From: Citrobacter sp. | Lineage (GTDB): Bacteria > Pseudomonadota > Gammaproteobacteria > Enterobacterales > Enterobacteriaceae | Direction: 5' to 3' | DNA length: 64,000 nt | Assembly (NCBI GenBank): GCA_019415335.1 | Contig: DXKH01000082.1 | Coordinates: forward strand, 1-64,000 | Part shown: positions 17,207 through 25,751 of the stretch, piece by piece | Numbering within the stretch: the stretch's first letter is position 1 | Layout of the letters: each line of letters begins with the position of its first letter | The notes under the pieces: generated by a model | What the model was told of the DNA's origin: nothing | The model's database searches: none | The model's input: the letters and a program-made list of their open reading frames with translations, nothing else | Made by a program: the position numbers and the translations under genes

Positions 17207-18802
17207 ATGACCACAATAACCAACCCGATTATTTCAGGTTTTAATCCTGACCCCTCCATCATCAGAGTGGGCGATGCCTATTATTTAGCGACGTCAACCT
17301 TTGAATGGTTTCCCGGCGTTTGTCTGTATAAATCGTATGATCTCAAAAACTGGCGACTTATTTCTTATCCGTTGAATCGGAGAAGCCAACTCGACATGAT
17401 GGGTAACCCGGATTCTGGTGGAATATATGCCCCCTGTTTGAGCTATGATGCGGACCGGTTCTATCTCATCTACACCGATGTCAAAAATGTGAGCGGACGT
17501 TTTTGGGATACCAATAACTATATTGTGACCACTGAAGATATCGAGGGTGAATGGTCTGAGCCGACGTATCTCAATAGCCGGGGAATTGATCCTTCGCTTT
17601 TTCATCATAGCGATGGGAGCAAGTGGCTGGTGAGTATGGAAATGAGTTATATGGACGGGGGGGAAGCCGGATTTCCGAAATGGAATGGCATTATTATTCA
17701 GCAATATGACGAAAAGAAAAATACGCTGGTCGGTGAATGCCGGAAAATATATGCCGGAACCTCGCTTGGCATTACCGAAGGACCGCATCTGTATGAATAT
17801 AACGGTTGGTTCTATTTGCTGGTGGCGGAAGGCGGCACCTTTTATAACCATAGCGTCACCGTGTCTCGTTCAAAACATCTGTTTGGTCCCTATGAGACCG
17901 ATCCCATCGGCCAAATGATGACATCACGTTTTAATTGTCGTCTGCCGCTTCAGCGCGTCGGACATGCTGATCTTATTGAAAACAGCCAGGGGGAATGGTT
18001 TATCGTGCATTTATGCGGTCGGCCATTACCCTCCAGAGGCCGCAGTCCGATGGGTCGTGAAACGGCGATTCAATCGGTTTACTGGAATGACGAGGGCTGG
18101 CTGCGACTGGCAAATAACACCGTCGAGCCGGATCTGAGAGCACAAACGTCACTCAGAGAGTTCCCGTGGCCTGCGCTCCCTGAAAAAGATGATTTTGATA
18201 CACCCGTACTGCCGCTTCATTACCAGTCGTTGCGTATCCCTTTAAGTGAAGAGATGTGTACGCTGAAAGAGAGAAAAGGCTGGTTACGACTGCGTGGTCG
18301 TGAATCGTTAAGCTCACATCACTATCAGAGTTTACTGGCAAGAAGACAAACCGATTTCGTCTTCACGGCGCAAACCTGCGTCGATTTTCATCCACATTCA
18401 TTCCAGCAAATGGCGGGATTAGTCTGTTTTTACGACACGACAAATTATATTTATTTGCATATTTCCCGCAGTGAAAAGGGGGATAGGACAGTTAATTTAA
18501 TGATTAACGACCTTAACCGATTCTCACTGCCGACGGGGGAAGGCATTAAGATTGCCAGTGATGGGCTGGTGTATCTTAAAGTCTGTGTGAAAGACGATGC
18601 CGCCAGGTTCTATTATTCGTTGGATGAGCACACGTGGTTCCCGGTGGGTGACCATGTGGAATACAGCAAGCTCTCTGACGAGTATTTTAAAGAAAGAGGC
18701 ATTGAACGCTTCACCGGGGCGTTTGTCGGGATGTGCTGTCAGGATTTCACCGGTGAGCGCATTCATGCCGATTTTGATTATTTCCGCTATTCGGCAAATT
18801 AA
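17207..18802 (+). CDS. Glycoside hydrolase family 43 beta-xylosidase (YagH/XynB-like)
   Basis: A 531-residue intracellular enzyme. The first blade has NPIISGFNPDPSIIRVGDAY with the catalytic-base Asp in the NPDPS motif; a second conserved stretch is GIDPSLFHH; the general acid Glu lies in GITEGPHLY. The C-terminal third (from about residue 330) is a concanavalin-like beta-sandwich typical of GH43 subfamily 11 xylosidases. There is no signal peptide, which agrees with cytoplasmic hydrolysis of imported xylobiose. Arabinofuranosidase side activity is common in the family. Confidence 0.85.
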   Translation: MTTITNPIISGFNPDPSIIRVGDAYYLATSTFEWFPGVCLYKSYDLKNWRLISYPLNRRSQLDMMGNPDSGGIYAPCLSYDADRFYLIYTDVKNVSGRFWDTNNYIVTTEDIEGEWSEPTYLNSRGIDPSLFHHSDGSKWLVSMEMSYMDGGEAGFPKWNGIIIQQYDEKKNTLVGECRKIYAGTSLGITEGPHLYEYNGWFYLLVAEGGTFYNHSVTVSRSKHLFGPYETDPIGQMMTSRFNCRLPLQRVGHADLIENSQGEWFIVHLCGRPLPSRGRSPMGRETAIQSVYWNDEGWLRLANNTVEPDLRAQTSLREFPWPALPEKDDFDTPVLPLHYQSLRIPLSEEMCTLKERKGWLRLRGRESLSSHHYQSLLARRQTDFVFTAQTCVDFHPHSFQQMAGLVCFYDTTNYIYLHISRSEKGDRTVNLMINDLNRFSLPTGEGIKIASDGLVYLKVCVKDDAARFYYSLDEHTWFPVGDHVEYSKLSDEYFKERGIERFTGAFVGMCCQDFTGERIHADFDYFRYSAN

Positions 18803-18876
18803 TCGTTAGCGCATGGAGGGGATGAACGTGAGGATCCCCTTGGGTTGTCGCACCTGCCGTTCTTATTCATGTGAGA

Positions 18877-18898
18877 AGGCCGCAAAACATTGCGGCCT
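18877..18898. terminator. Hairpin between convergent genes
   Basis: AGGCCGCA and TGCGGCCT form a perfect 8-bp stem with a six-base loop between the xylosidase gene and the convergent EIIB gene. There is no clear T-run, so it is a weak or bidirectional terminator at best. Confidence 0.5.
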
Positions 18899-18904
18899 CA
18901 GGCG

Positions 18905-19219
18905 TCAGGCTGCCAGCTCAGGCATTTTCTCCTTCACAAAATGTAGAACTTTCTCTGCGTCCAGCGACGCATAGGGCAAACTTTCAATAATGGCGATTGG
19001 ACGTGCGTTTCCGACAATGTCATAAATCTCAGAGAGCTTGTATTGAATATGCGGCGCAATGAGAAAACCGTCGAAAGCGGGAGCAACACTGGCGAAATTA
19101 TCCAGTCCTACCGCGCTAATCATGAGAGGGTGACCGCTGCTATCTGCCAGTACCTGCATCTTTTTGGCAAGAGAATTTGCCGTATTACCGAACAAACAAC
19201 AAATCAGAAGCTTTTTCAT
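18905..19219 (-). CDS. Orphan PTS EIIB component, lactose/cellobiose type
   Basis: A 104-residue soluble domain starting MKKLLICCLFGNTANSLAKK. Cys8 sits in the C-x-x-G-x-[ST] loop, the site phosphorylated by EIIA in lactose/cellobiose-family EIIB proteins. A strong AGGAGGT precedes the ATG. No EIIA, EIIC or phospho-glycosidase is nearby, so it either serves a transporter encoded elsewhere or has a regulatory phosphate-acceptor role; both are guesses. Confidence 0.7.
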   Translation of the reverse strand: MKKLLICCLFGNTANSLAKKMQVLADSSGHPLMISAVGLDNFASVAPAFDGFLIAPHIQYKLSEIYDIVGNARPIAIIESLPYASLDAEKVLHFVKEKMPELAA

Positions 19220-19523
19220 GTTTTTGACCTCCTGAAAACGGTTCTCAGAATAGGGCTGGCCATGCGCAAAAAATGAGCGCTACATCTTATTTGCATGACA
19301 AATATATTCCAGCGTCGGTAGCCCGAACCCGACGTTCCTCCCCCGTTCTGGACGTATTGACTACACTTAAGCGGGTCTGAGTTCTTGATCGCTTCTGGAT
19401 TCATGAATCAGCCTCATAAGGCCATGCCAGTGGATACCCTTAATGCCTCTTCGTCTTAACGTTATTCTGCTCTCACTCATCAGCGCGTGATGCGCCACAT
19501 GACCCATCATCCGGAGAAAATTC
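19220..19523. other. Divergent intergenic region
   Basis: Holds the promoters of the EIIB gene (leftwards) and of the alcohol dehydrogenase gene (rightwards). I saw no further gene or strong repeat. Confidence 0.4.
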
Positions 19524-20579
19524 ATGACGCTTAATGTAAAAGGTTACGCCGCGTTTGCTGCGAAAGAAGATTTGGCTCCACATCAATTTGTTCGCCGCGA
19601 TCCGCGTGACAATGATGTGGTTATCGAGATTTTGTATAGCGGAGTCTGCCACTCGGACATTCATAATGCGTTCAACGACTGGGGCGGAGCAAAATACCCG
19701 ATGGTGCCGGGCCATGAGATCATTGGTCGCATTACGCATGTGGGCAACGCCGTGACAAAATTCCGCGTCGGCGATTACGCTGGCGTGGGGTGTATGGTTG
19801 ACTCCTGCCAGCACTGCAAACCTTGCGAGCTAGGGCTGGAACAGTATTGCGAAGAAGGAAACACGCTGACCTATAACGATATCGATCGCCATGATCATAT
19901 GCCGACCTACGGCGGCTATTCCGATAAGATCGTGGTGACGGAAAAATTCGTCATCAAAATTCCCGAGACGCTGGATCTGAAAGGCGCGGCACCGCTGCTG
20001 TGCGCCGGTATTACCACCTGGTCGCCGCTTCGCCACTGGAAGGTTGGGCCGGGCAGTCAGGTTGCGGTGGTGGGATTAGGCGGTCTGGGCCATATGGCGA
20101 TCAAACTGGCGAAAGCACTGGGGGCGGAAGTGACCTTGTTTAGTCGCTCCCCGAACAAAGAGGCGGATGCCCGTCGGCTGGGCGCCGCGCATATTGTGAT
20201 TTCAACCGATGAAAAGCAAATGCAGGGCGTCTATAACCAGTTCGATTTGATTATTGATACCGTTCCGTATGTTCACGATCTGAAACCGTATATCCCTACG
20301 CTGGCACTGAACGGTACCCTCGTGCTGGTGGGGTATCTGGGCGATCTGGATCCTGTGCTGAACAGCACGCCGCTGATCCTGGGACGAAAATCGGTGGCAG
20401 GCTCGGTGATCGGCGGTATCGCGGAAACGCAGGAGATGATCGATTTCTGCGCCGAGCATCAGATCACGTCGGATATTGAACTTATTAATATTCAGGATAT
20501 CAATGTCGCCTGGCAGCGAATGCTGAAGAGTGATGTGAAGTATCGCTTCGTTATCGATATCGCTTCGCTGAACGCATGA
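19524..20579 (+). CDS. Zinc-dependent alcohol/aldehyde dehydrogenase (YahK/CAD-like)
   Basis: A 351-residue medium-chain dehydrogenase. Catalytic zinc ligands are in YSGVCHSDIH and VPGHEI; the structural zinc site is CQHCKPCELGLEQYC; the nucleotide site is VGLGGLGHMAIKLAK. The end DVKYRFVIDIASL matches the YahK group (NADP-dependent reduction of aldehydes such as cinnamaldehydes or isobutyraldehyde). It differs enough from E. coli YahK that I do not use the symbol. No operon partner is evident. GGAG lies just upstream of the ATG. Confidence 0.8.
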   Translation: MTLNVKGYAAFAAKEDLAPHQFVRRDPRDNDVVIEILYSGVCHSDIHNAFNDWGGAKYPMVPGHEIIGRITHVGNAVTKFRVGDYAGVGCMVDSCQHCKPCELGLEQYCEEGNTLTYNDIDRHDHMPTYGGYSDKIVVTEKFVIKIPETLDLKGAAPLLCAGITTWSPLRHWKVGPGSQVAVVGLGGLGHMAIKLAKALGAEVTLFSRSPNKEADARRLGAAHIVISTDEKQMQGVYNQFDLIIDTVPYVHDLKPYIPTLALNGTLVLVGYLGDLDPVLNSTPLILGRKSVAGSVIGGIAETQEMIDFCAEHQITSDIELINIQDINVAWQRMLKSDVKYRFVIDIASLNA

Positions 20580-20604
20580 CAGTCAAAGGCGGTACGTGGT
20601 ACCG

Positions 20605-20857
20605 CCTGTTATCCTCACCATGGATATGGTGTGAATAATAACCTCCCCAGAGCAGGGGAATCATGCCCGCGTAAACCGGGGGGAAGTAGGTATCGCTTTC
20701 TCCACGCAGATTCGCGCATTTTTGACACACTGAGGTAAGGGGCAATTCCCTGCAACCGTCGTCATCGCTTCAACCTTAATATGAGGGGCCCTTAATACCA
20801 TTAAAGGGCTACCGTATCGTCCGGGACGGTGTCGGTATCGATCAGTAAATGTCTCAT
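20605..20857 (-). pseudogene. Nucleoside hydrolase remnant (rihB-like), N-terminal part only
   Basis: From ATG 20857 the minus strand reads MRHLLIDTDTVPDDTVAL, a degraded form of the LDTDPGxDDA calcium-binding motif of inosine-uridine nucleoside hydrolases, followed by a stop. Another frame continues with HIKVEAMTTVAGNCPLPQCV and KNARICVEKA (the VVAITTVAGNVxLxQAxxNA region), and a third with FPPVYAGMIPLL and HHIHGED (the VYAG...xHGEDG region). So at least two frameshifts, a nonsense codon and loss of the C-terminal two thirds. It lies divergently to a YeiL-like regulator, as rihB does to yeiL in E. coli. Confidence 0.75.
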
Positions 20858-20906
20858 TGCAGTCACTCCATTGATTGTGTTCAGTCACGTTAACATGCGC
20901 AGAGTT

Positions 20907-20946
20907 GGCGATAATAAAAGGGACAGATGTCCTTTTTGTTATCGCC
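20907..20946. promoter_or_regulatory. 40-bp near-perfect palindrome in a divergent promoter region
   Basis: Two 19-base arms (20907-20925 and 20928-20946), starting GGCGATAATAAAAGGGACA, are separated by two bases and match at 17 of 19 positions. The palindrome lies 57 bases ahead of the regulator gene and about 50 bases ahead of the dead nucleoside hydrolase start. It may be an operator for the Crp-family regulator itself, or a hairpin in the leader RNA. Confidence 0.6.
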
Positions 20947-21003
20947 GCGCTCAATTTATTGTGCTATCCCATAAAGGGAGAATGGAAAAGCATGGGGGGG
21001 AAG

Positions 21004-21684
21004 ATGAAAAATATCAATGACAGTGCCTTAAAAGAACGGTTTATTTTGACGCACCGGTTATCTGCGATAATTAACCCCTCCCTGTTAGCCGCATTACGTC
21101 TGGTCAAAATTGATGCCGGGGAATATCTGACGACGCAAAACACACATTTGACACACCTCTATTTTTTGGTTGACGGTAAACTGCAAGTTGAGCGCCATAA
21201 TCCAGACGGGACTCACGCAGTCTATTCTTTTGAAACCCCTTTTTCAGTGATCGGAGAAATGGAGCTTTTCTCGACAAAACAAAGTAAAGCCGTCAGTGCC
21301 GTCCAGGCATTACTGGACTCTCTGTTACTTTCCCTTCCGGTCGAGGCTGTAAAAGAGCATGCAATGAGCGATCCCACTTTTCTTCTTTTTATGTGTCAGA
21401 ATTTAAGCCATAAGCTACTTAATACCTCGCTGCTCCATTCCGGTGGTGCGATTTCAGTGGAATCTAAATTGCGTAAATTCTTATTATTTAAAACGCAAAG
21501 TGAAGGCGCAATGATTCAACTGGAAAACAGAGAGTCGCTTGCGGCTATGCTGGGAGTTTCTGTCAGACAACTCAATCGTTCGCTGATAAAACTTGTACAG
21601 CAGGGGATTATCCAGCACAAAAATAAAACCCTGAAGGTGATCAATCCTGTTCGCTTAGCCGATTTTCCTGCTGACAAAATCTGA
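21004..21684 (+). CDS. Crp/Fnr-family regulator, YeiL-like
   Basis: A 226-residue protein with an N-terminal cyclic-nucleotide-type beta-roll (LYFLVDGKLQVERHNPDGT, then FSVIGEMELF) and a C-terminal winged helix-turn-helix (NRESLAAMLGVSVRQLNRSL). E. coli YeiL has the same plan. No Cys cluster for an iron-sulfur site is evident. The start at 21004 (MKNINDSALKERF) is preferred to longer in-frame starts, as a run of G lies just upstream. The neighbour is a rihB-like pseudogene, so the regulator may have lost its ancestral local target. Confidence 0.7.
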   Translation: MKNINDSALKERFILTHRLSAIINPSLLAALRLVKIDAGEYLTTQNTHLTHLYFLVDGKLQVERHNPDGTHAVYSFETPFSVIGEMELFSTKQSKAVSAVQALLDSLLLSLPVEAVKEHAMSDPTFLLFMCQNLSHKLLNTSLLHSGGAISVESKLRKFLLFKTQSEGAMIQLENRESLAAMLGVSVRQLNRSLIKLVQQGIIQHKNKTLKVINPVRLADFPADKI

Positions 21685-21801
21685 ATCGGTGTGAACTGAA
21701 CAGGGATCAATAATCCCGAGAGCATGAGACAATACAGTCGTAGTGAAGGAGGGCTGGAACGATATTTTCAGTCAATAAACACATTATGCTGAGATCAACG
21801 G

Positions 21802-22647
21802 ATGAATCTTCTTGAACTGACTCTCCTGAGTGGACAATACAAGGGTCATGAAACGGGCGGCAAGATCCCGTGGAATGAGCCAGACTTCAGCCGCAGAATG
21901 CTGGAAAACCATTTGTCTCAGGAGCACGACTGGGCCAGTCGTAAACTCTCGGTCATCGGGCAGCAGGTCGACTGGATCGCCCGTCAACTTCCCCTGGGCG
22001 CAACGATACTTGATCTGGGATGCGGCCCCGGCTTTTATACCCAACGGCTTGCAGAGCGCGGATTTGACTGCACCGGCGTCGACTTTTCTCCGGCCTCTGT
22101 GCAGTGGGCGCGGGAACAGGCGCAGAGCGCAGGGCTGGACATTGATTATCAGGAACAGGACGTCCGCGACTACCAGCCTGACGGCTCTTTTGATTTCATC
22201 ATGATGACCTTCGGTGAAATCAATGTCTTTAGCGTTGAGGATGCGCAACGGCTGGTGGCGCGCAGTGCCGCCTGGCTGAAGCCGGGGGGCAAGTTGCTGA
22301 TTGAAGTGCATACGTTTGATGAAGTCAAAAGGCAGGGGACGGCACCCGCATCATGGCAGCGCTGTCCGCAGGGGCTGTTTCTCGCCGAACCGCATCTGTT
22401 GTTGAGTGAAAATCGCTGGGATGAGGAAAGGCAAACCAGCACCACGACGTTCTGGGCGCTCAAAGCTGACGCCAGCGTCGCGCATTTCAGCAGCCAGACG
22501 CGCGCCTGGCGGGATGAAGAGTATCTGCAGTTGCTGGCGCAGTGCGGTTTTCACACAACGACCCGCATTGCCGCTGAAGACTGGCCGGTCAGTGAAACCT
22601 TTGCCGGGAAACTCTATGCCCTGATGGCCCATCGCGAAACGGTGTAA
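21802..22647 (+). CDS. Class I SAM-dependent methyltransferase
   Basis: A 281-residue soluble enzyme. Motif I is ATILDLGCGPGFYTQRLAER near residue 68; CTGVDFSPASVQWAREQ holds the acidic residue that binds the SAM ribose; SFDFIMMTFGEINVF is motif IV and AWLKPGGKLLIEVHTF motif VI. The small-molecule type (methyltransferase 25 / SmtA-like) is likely, substrate unknown. It stands alone, 117 bases after the regulator gene, and is followed by a terminator. Confidence 0.75.
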   Translation: MNLLELTLLSGQYKGHETGGKIPWNEPDFSRRMLENHLSQEHDWASRKLSVIGQQVDWIARQLPLGATILDLGCGPGFYTQRLAERGFDCTGVDFSPASVQWAREQAQSAGLDIDYQEQDVRDYQPDGSFDFIMMTFGEINVFSVEDAQRLVARSAAWLKPGGKLLIEVHTFDEVKRQGTAPASWQRCPQGLFLAEPHLLLSENRWDEERQTSTTTFWALKADASVAHFSSQTRAWRDEEYLQLLAQCGFHTTTRIAAEDWPVSETFAGKLYALMAHRETV

Positions 22648-22685
22648 ACGACAATCCGTCTGCACTGCGACCAGAGAAATTGGAT

Positions 22686-22716
22686 GCCCGATGGCTAACG
22701 CTGTCGGGCTTTTTTT
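22686..22716 (+). terminator. Rho-independent terminator
   Basis: GCCCGA and TCGGGC pair around a short imperfect loop and are followed by a run of seven T. It closes the methyltransferase gene. Confidence 0.85.
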
Positions 22717-22718
22717 AG

Positions 22719-23681
<963 letters not shown>

Positions 23682-23685
23682 GCCG

Positions 23686-24093
23686 TTACGGTAGCTGGGC
23701 ATACGCTTCCTCACTGACCGGCTCCAGCCATTCGTTTGAGGCTCCTTGTGCGGGCACTTCGACGGCAAGGTGGGCAAACCAACTGTCGACTGCCGCGCCG
23801 TGCCAGTGTTTGACGCCGGGGGGAATATTCACGACGTCGCCGGCGACCAATGGCTGTGCCGGTTTATTCCATTCCTGATACCAGCCGCGTCCGCCGGTCA
23901 CCAGCAGAATTTGCCCGCCTTTGTGGTGGATATGCCAGTGGTTGCGACAGCCGGGTTCAAACACCACGTTGCCAATATTGACCCCCTGCGTGGACAGCAT
24001 ATTCAGGTAGCTGGTCCCCTGAAAATATTGTGCATATGCTTCGTTTTTCGGCCCTTTCGGGAAAATGCCATTACCTTCAAATTTCTCTTTCAT
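23686..24093 (-). CDS. Cupin-domain protein
   Basis: A 135-residue single-domain cupin. Metal-binding motif 1 is RNHWHIHHKGGQILLVTGGRG (His-x-His and later Gly); motif 2 is DVVNIPPGVKHWHG. Such proteins, often associated with carboxymuconolactone decarboxylase domains, act on small or reactive compounds. Its ATG overlaps the stop of the exporter gene upstream by four bases (24090-24093), so both are made from one transcript. Function otherwise unknown. Confidence 0.75.
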   Translation of the reverse strand: MKEKFEGNGIFPKGPKNEAYAQYFQGTSYLNMLSTQGVNIGNVVFEPGCRNHWHIHHKGGQILLVTGGRGWYQEWNKPAQPLVAGDVVNIPPGVKHWHGAAVDSWFAHLAVEVPAQGASNEWLEPVSEEAYAQLP

Positions 24094-25310
24094 GATTTCT
24101 CCGGGGTGGTGAGGGTGGCGGTCAGCGCCATCACAGCGCTGGCAACGGTAAACAGGGCGATGACCCAGCCCATAGTCCAGGGCGTGCCGTCACTGAGCAG
24201 GGCCAGAAGCAACGATGAGATAATCCCGCTGCCGTACTGCAGCGAGCCCATGAGCGCTGACGCCGAGCCGGCAACGTTAGGCAACGCGTCCAGCGCACAG
24301 GCCGTGGAGGTGGCGGCGATAATGCCGTTCATCGAGAAGAAAACGAAAATCGTCCCAACGATAAGGCTAATCCCCCCGAATTTCAGCCCGGTCGCCGCCG
24401 CCAGCAACAGCGCAGCAAGCGTGGCGATCCCCACGGCAAATTTTAGTAACCAATCAAGTGGGTAGCGATGTACCAGACGCCGGTTCACCAGGCTTACGGC
24501 CATCAGCCCCACGATATTCAGCGCAAACAGCCAGCCATAATGCTGAGGCTCGATGCCAAACCAGGTGATGTAAACAAACGGCGAGCCGGTGATAAACGCA
24601 TACGCCGCCACGTAGTAGAACGTCAGGCAGAGTGTGAATCGCAAAAACTGCGGATGCTTCAGCAGCGCGTAATAGTTGCGAAAAACGCCCGCGACAGAGG
24701 TTTTTTGCCGTTTTTCGGCGGGTAAGGTTTCAGGTAGCCAGAACAAGGTTAGCAGGATGAAAGCGCCCACGATCGCCAGCAGCCAGAAAATGGCATGCCA
24801 GGAGGTGATTTTGATCATCTGACCGCCCAGCAGCGGCCCGCCAATCGGGGCAATCGCCATCACAATCATCAGCGTGGAGAGCATCTGTGCGGCACGCGTC
24901 CGGCTGAACAGGTCGCGGATCATCGCGCGCGCCAGCATCGGTCCGGTACAGGCGCCCAGCGCCTGAAAGACTCGCCAGAAAACAATTTGCCCAATGCTGG
25001 TTGAGAGGGCACATCCCACCGAGCCGATGATGAACAGCGTAATGCCAATAAAAAGAGGCAGGCGTCGACCATAGCGATCGCTGATCGGTCCCCAGATGAG
25101 CTGCGCAATGCAAAAACCCACCAAAAAGCCGGTGATGGTCAGCTCGGCATCGCCCTGCAAATCGTTCGCCATCATCGGCATGGCGGGTAAATAAATATCC
25201 GTGGATAAGGACGTAAACGCCATTAACGCACTGAGAATTAGCACAAAGGCAAGGCCAGTCGATTTACCGGTTGCGGTTAATGAACACGCCTGAGAGGTAA
25301 TCATAGTCAT
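24090..25310 (-). CDS. Bcr/CflA-family multidrug efflux transporter
   Basis: A 406-residue major-facilitator protein with twelve membrane segments. STDIYLPAMPMMANDL near the N-terminus and GPISDRYGRRLPLF after helix 2 are characteristic of the Bcr/CflA drug:H+ antiporters; ALGACTGPMLARAMIRDLF is the motif C-like region. It forms a two-gene unit with the cupin gene and may export a compound the cupin protein modifies. Two in-frame ATGs (25310 and 25304) are possible starts. Confidence 0.8.
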   Translation of the reverse strand: MTMITSQACSLTATGKSTGLAFVLILSALMAFTSLSTDIYLPAMPMMANDLQGDAELTITGFLVGFCIAQLIWGPISDRYGRRLPLFIGITLFIIGSVGCALSTSIGQIVFWRVFQALGACTGPMLARAMIRDLFSRTRAAQMLSTLMIVMAIAPIGGPLLGGQMIKITSWHAIFWLLAIVGAFILLTLFWLPETLPAEKRQKTSVAGVFRNYYALLKHPQFLRFTLCLTFYYVAAYAFITGSPFVYITWFGIEPQHYGWLFALNIVGLMAVSLVNRRLVHRYPLDWLLKFAVGIATLAALLLAAATGLKFGGISLIVGTIFVFFSMNGIIAATSTACALDALPNVAGSASALMGSLQYGSGIISSLLLALLSDGTPWTMGWVIALFTVASAVMALTATLTTPEKS

Positions 25311-25751
25311 CCGTCGGGGTATGAAGAGTGAGAGGCAGTGTAGCGTTTTCGTACCCGAAGATAATGACCGCCAGCGGGATAGCCACTATGAGTATCATTC
25401 ATAAATCCAGGTCAGTAAAAAAAGACCGGACGATACAGTTCGACCATTTACCTGCTTTCGGGGATAATGTTTAAAGGTAAAACCTTGTTTATTAATGAGT
25501 TGATAAGCAATAATTTGCAGGCTTTTAAAGTCAATCATTATCCTTATTTATCAAACAAAAAATCTACAAAACTAGACATCTATCGAGTTTTCATCTTAAA
25601 GTCCTGATGTTGGCACTAGACAAAACTGTCTTATGGTTATCAAATGGTTAAATAATATTTCGCTGGATGTAAATGATCGGCCAGATATATGAATGGTCGG
25701 CGGGTAATTCAGTGGCTACAAGCAAGACAACACACCATTTCGGGAGAAATT
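25311..25751. other. Divergent intergenic region
   Basis: An AT-rich region of about 440 bases between the Bcr/CflA exporter (leftwards) and the peptide transporter (rightwards). No further gene was recognised. Confidence 0.4.

Noticed and set aside
20640..20690. GC-rich stretch resembling a type I-E CRISPR repeat half (AACCGGGGGG, GCAGGGGAAT)
   Set aside because: No second copy with spacer-sized distance exists and no cas gene is near; it lies inside the nucleoside hydrolase pseudogene.
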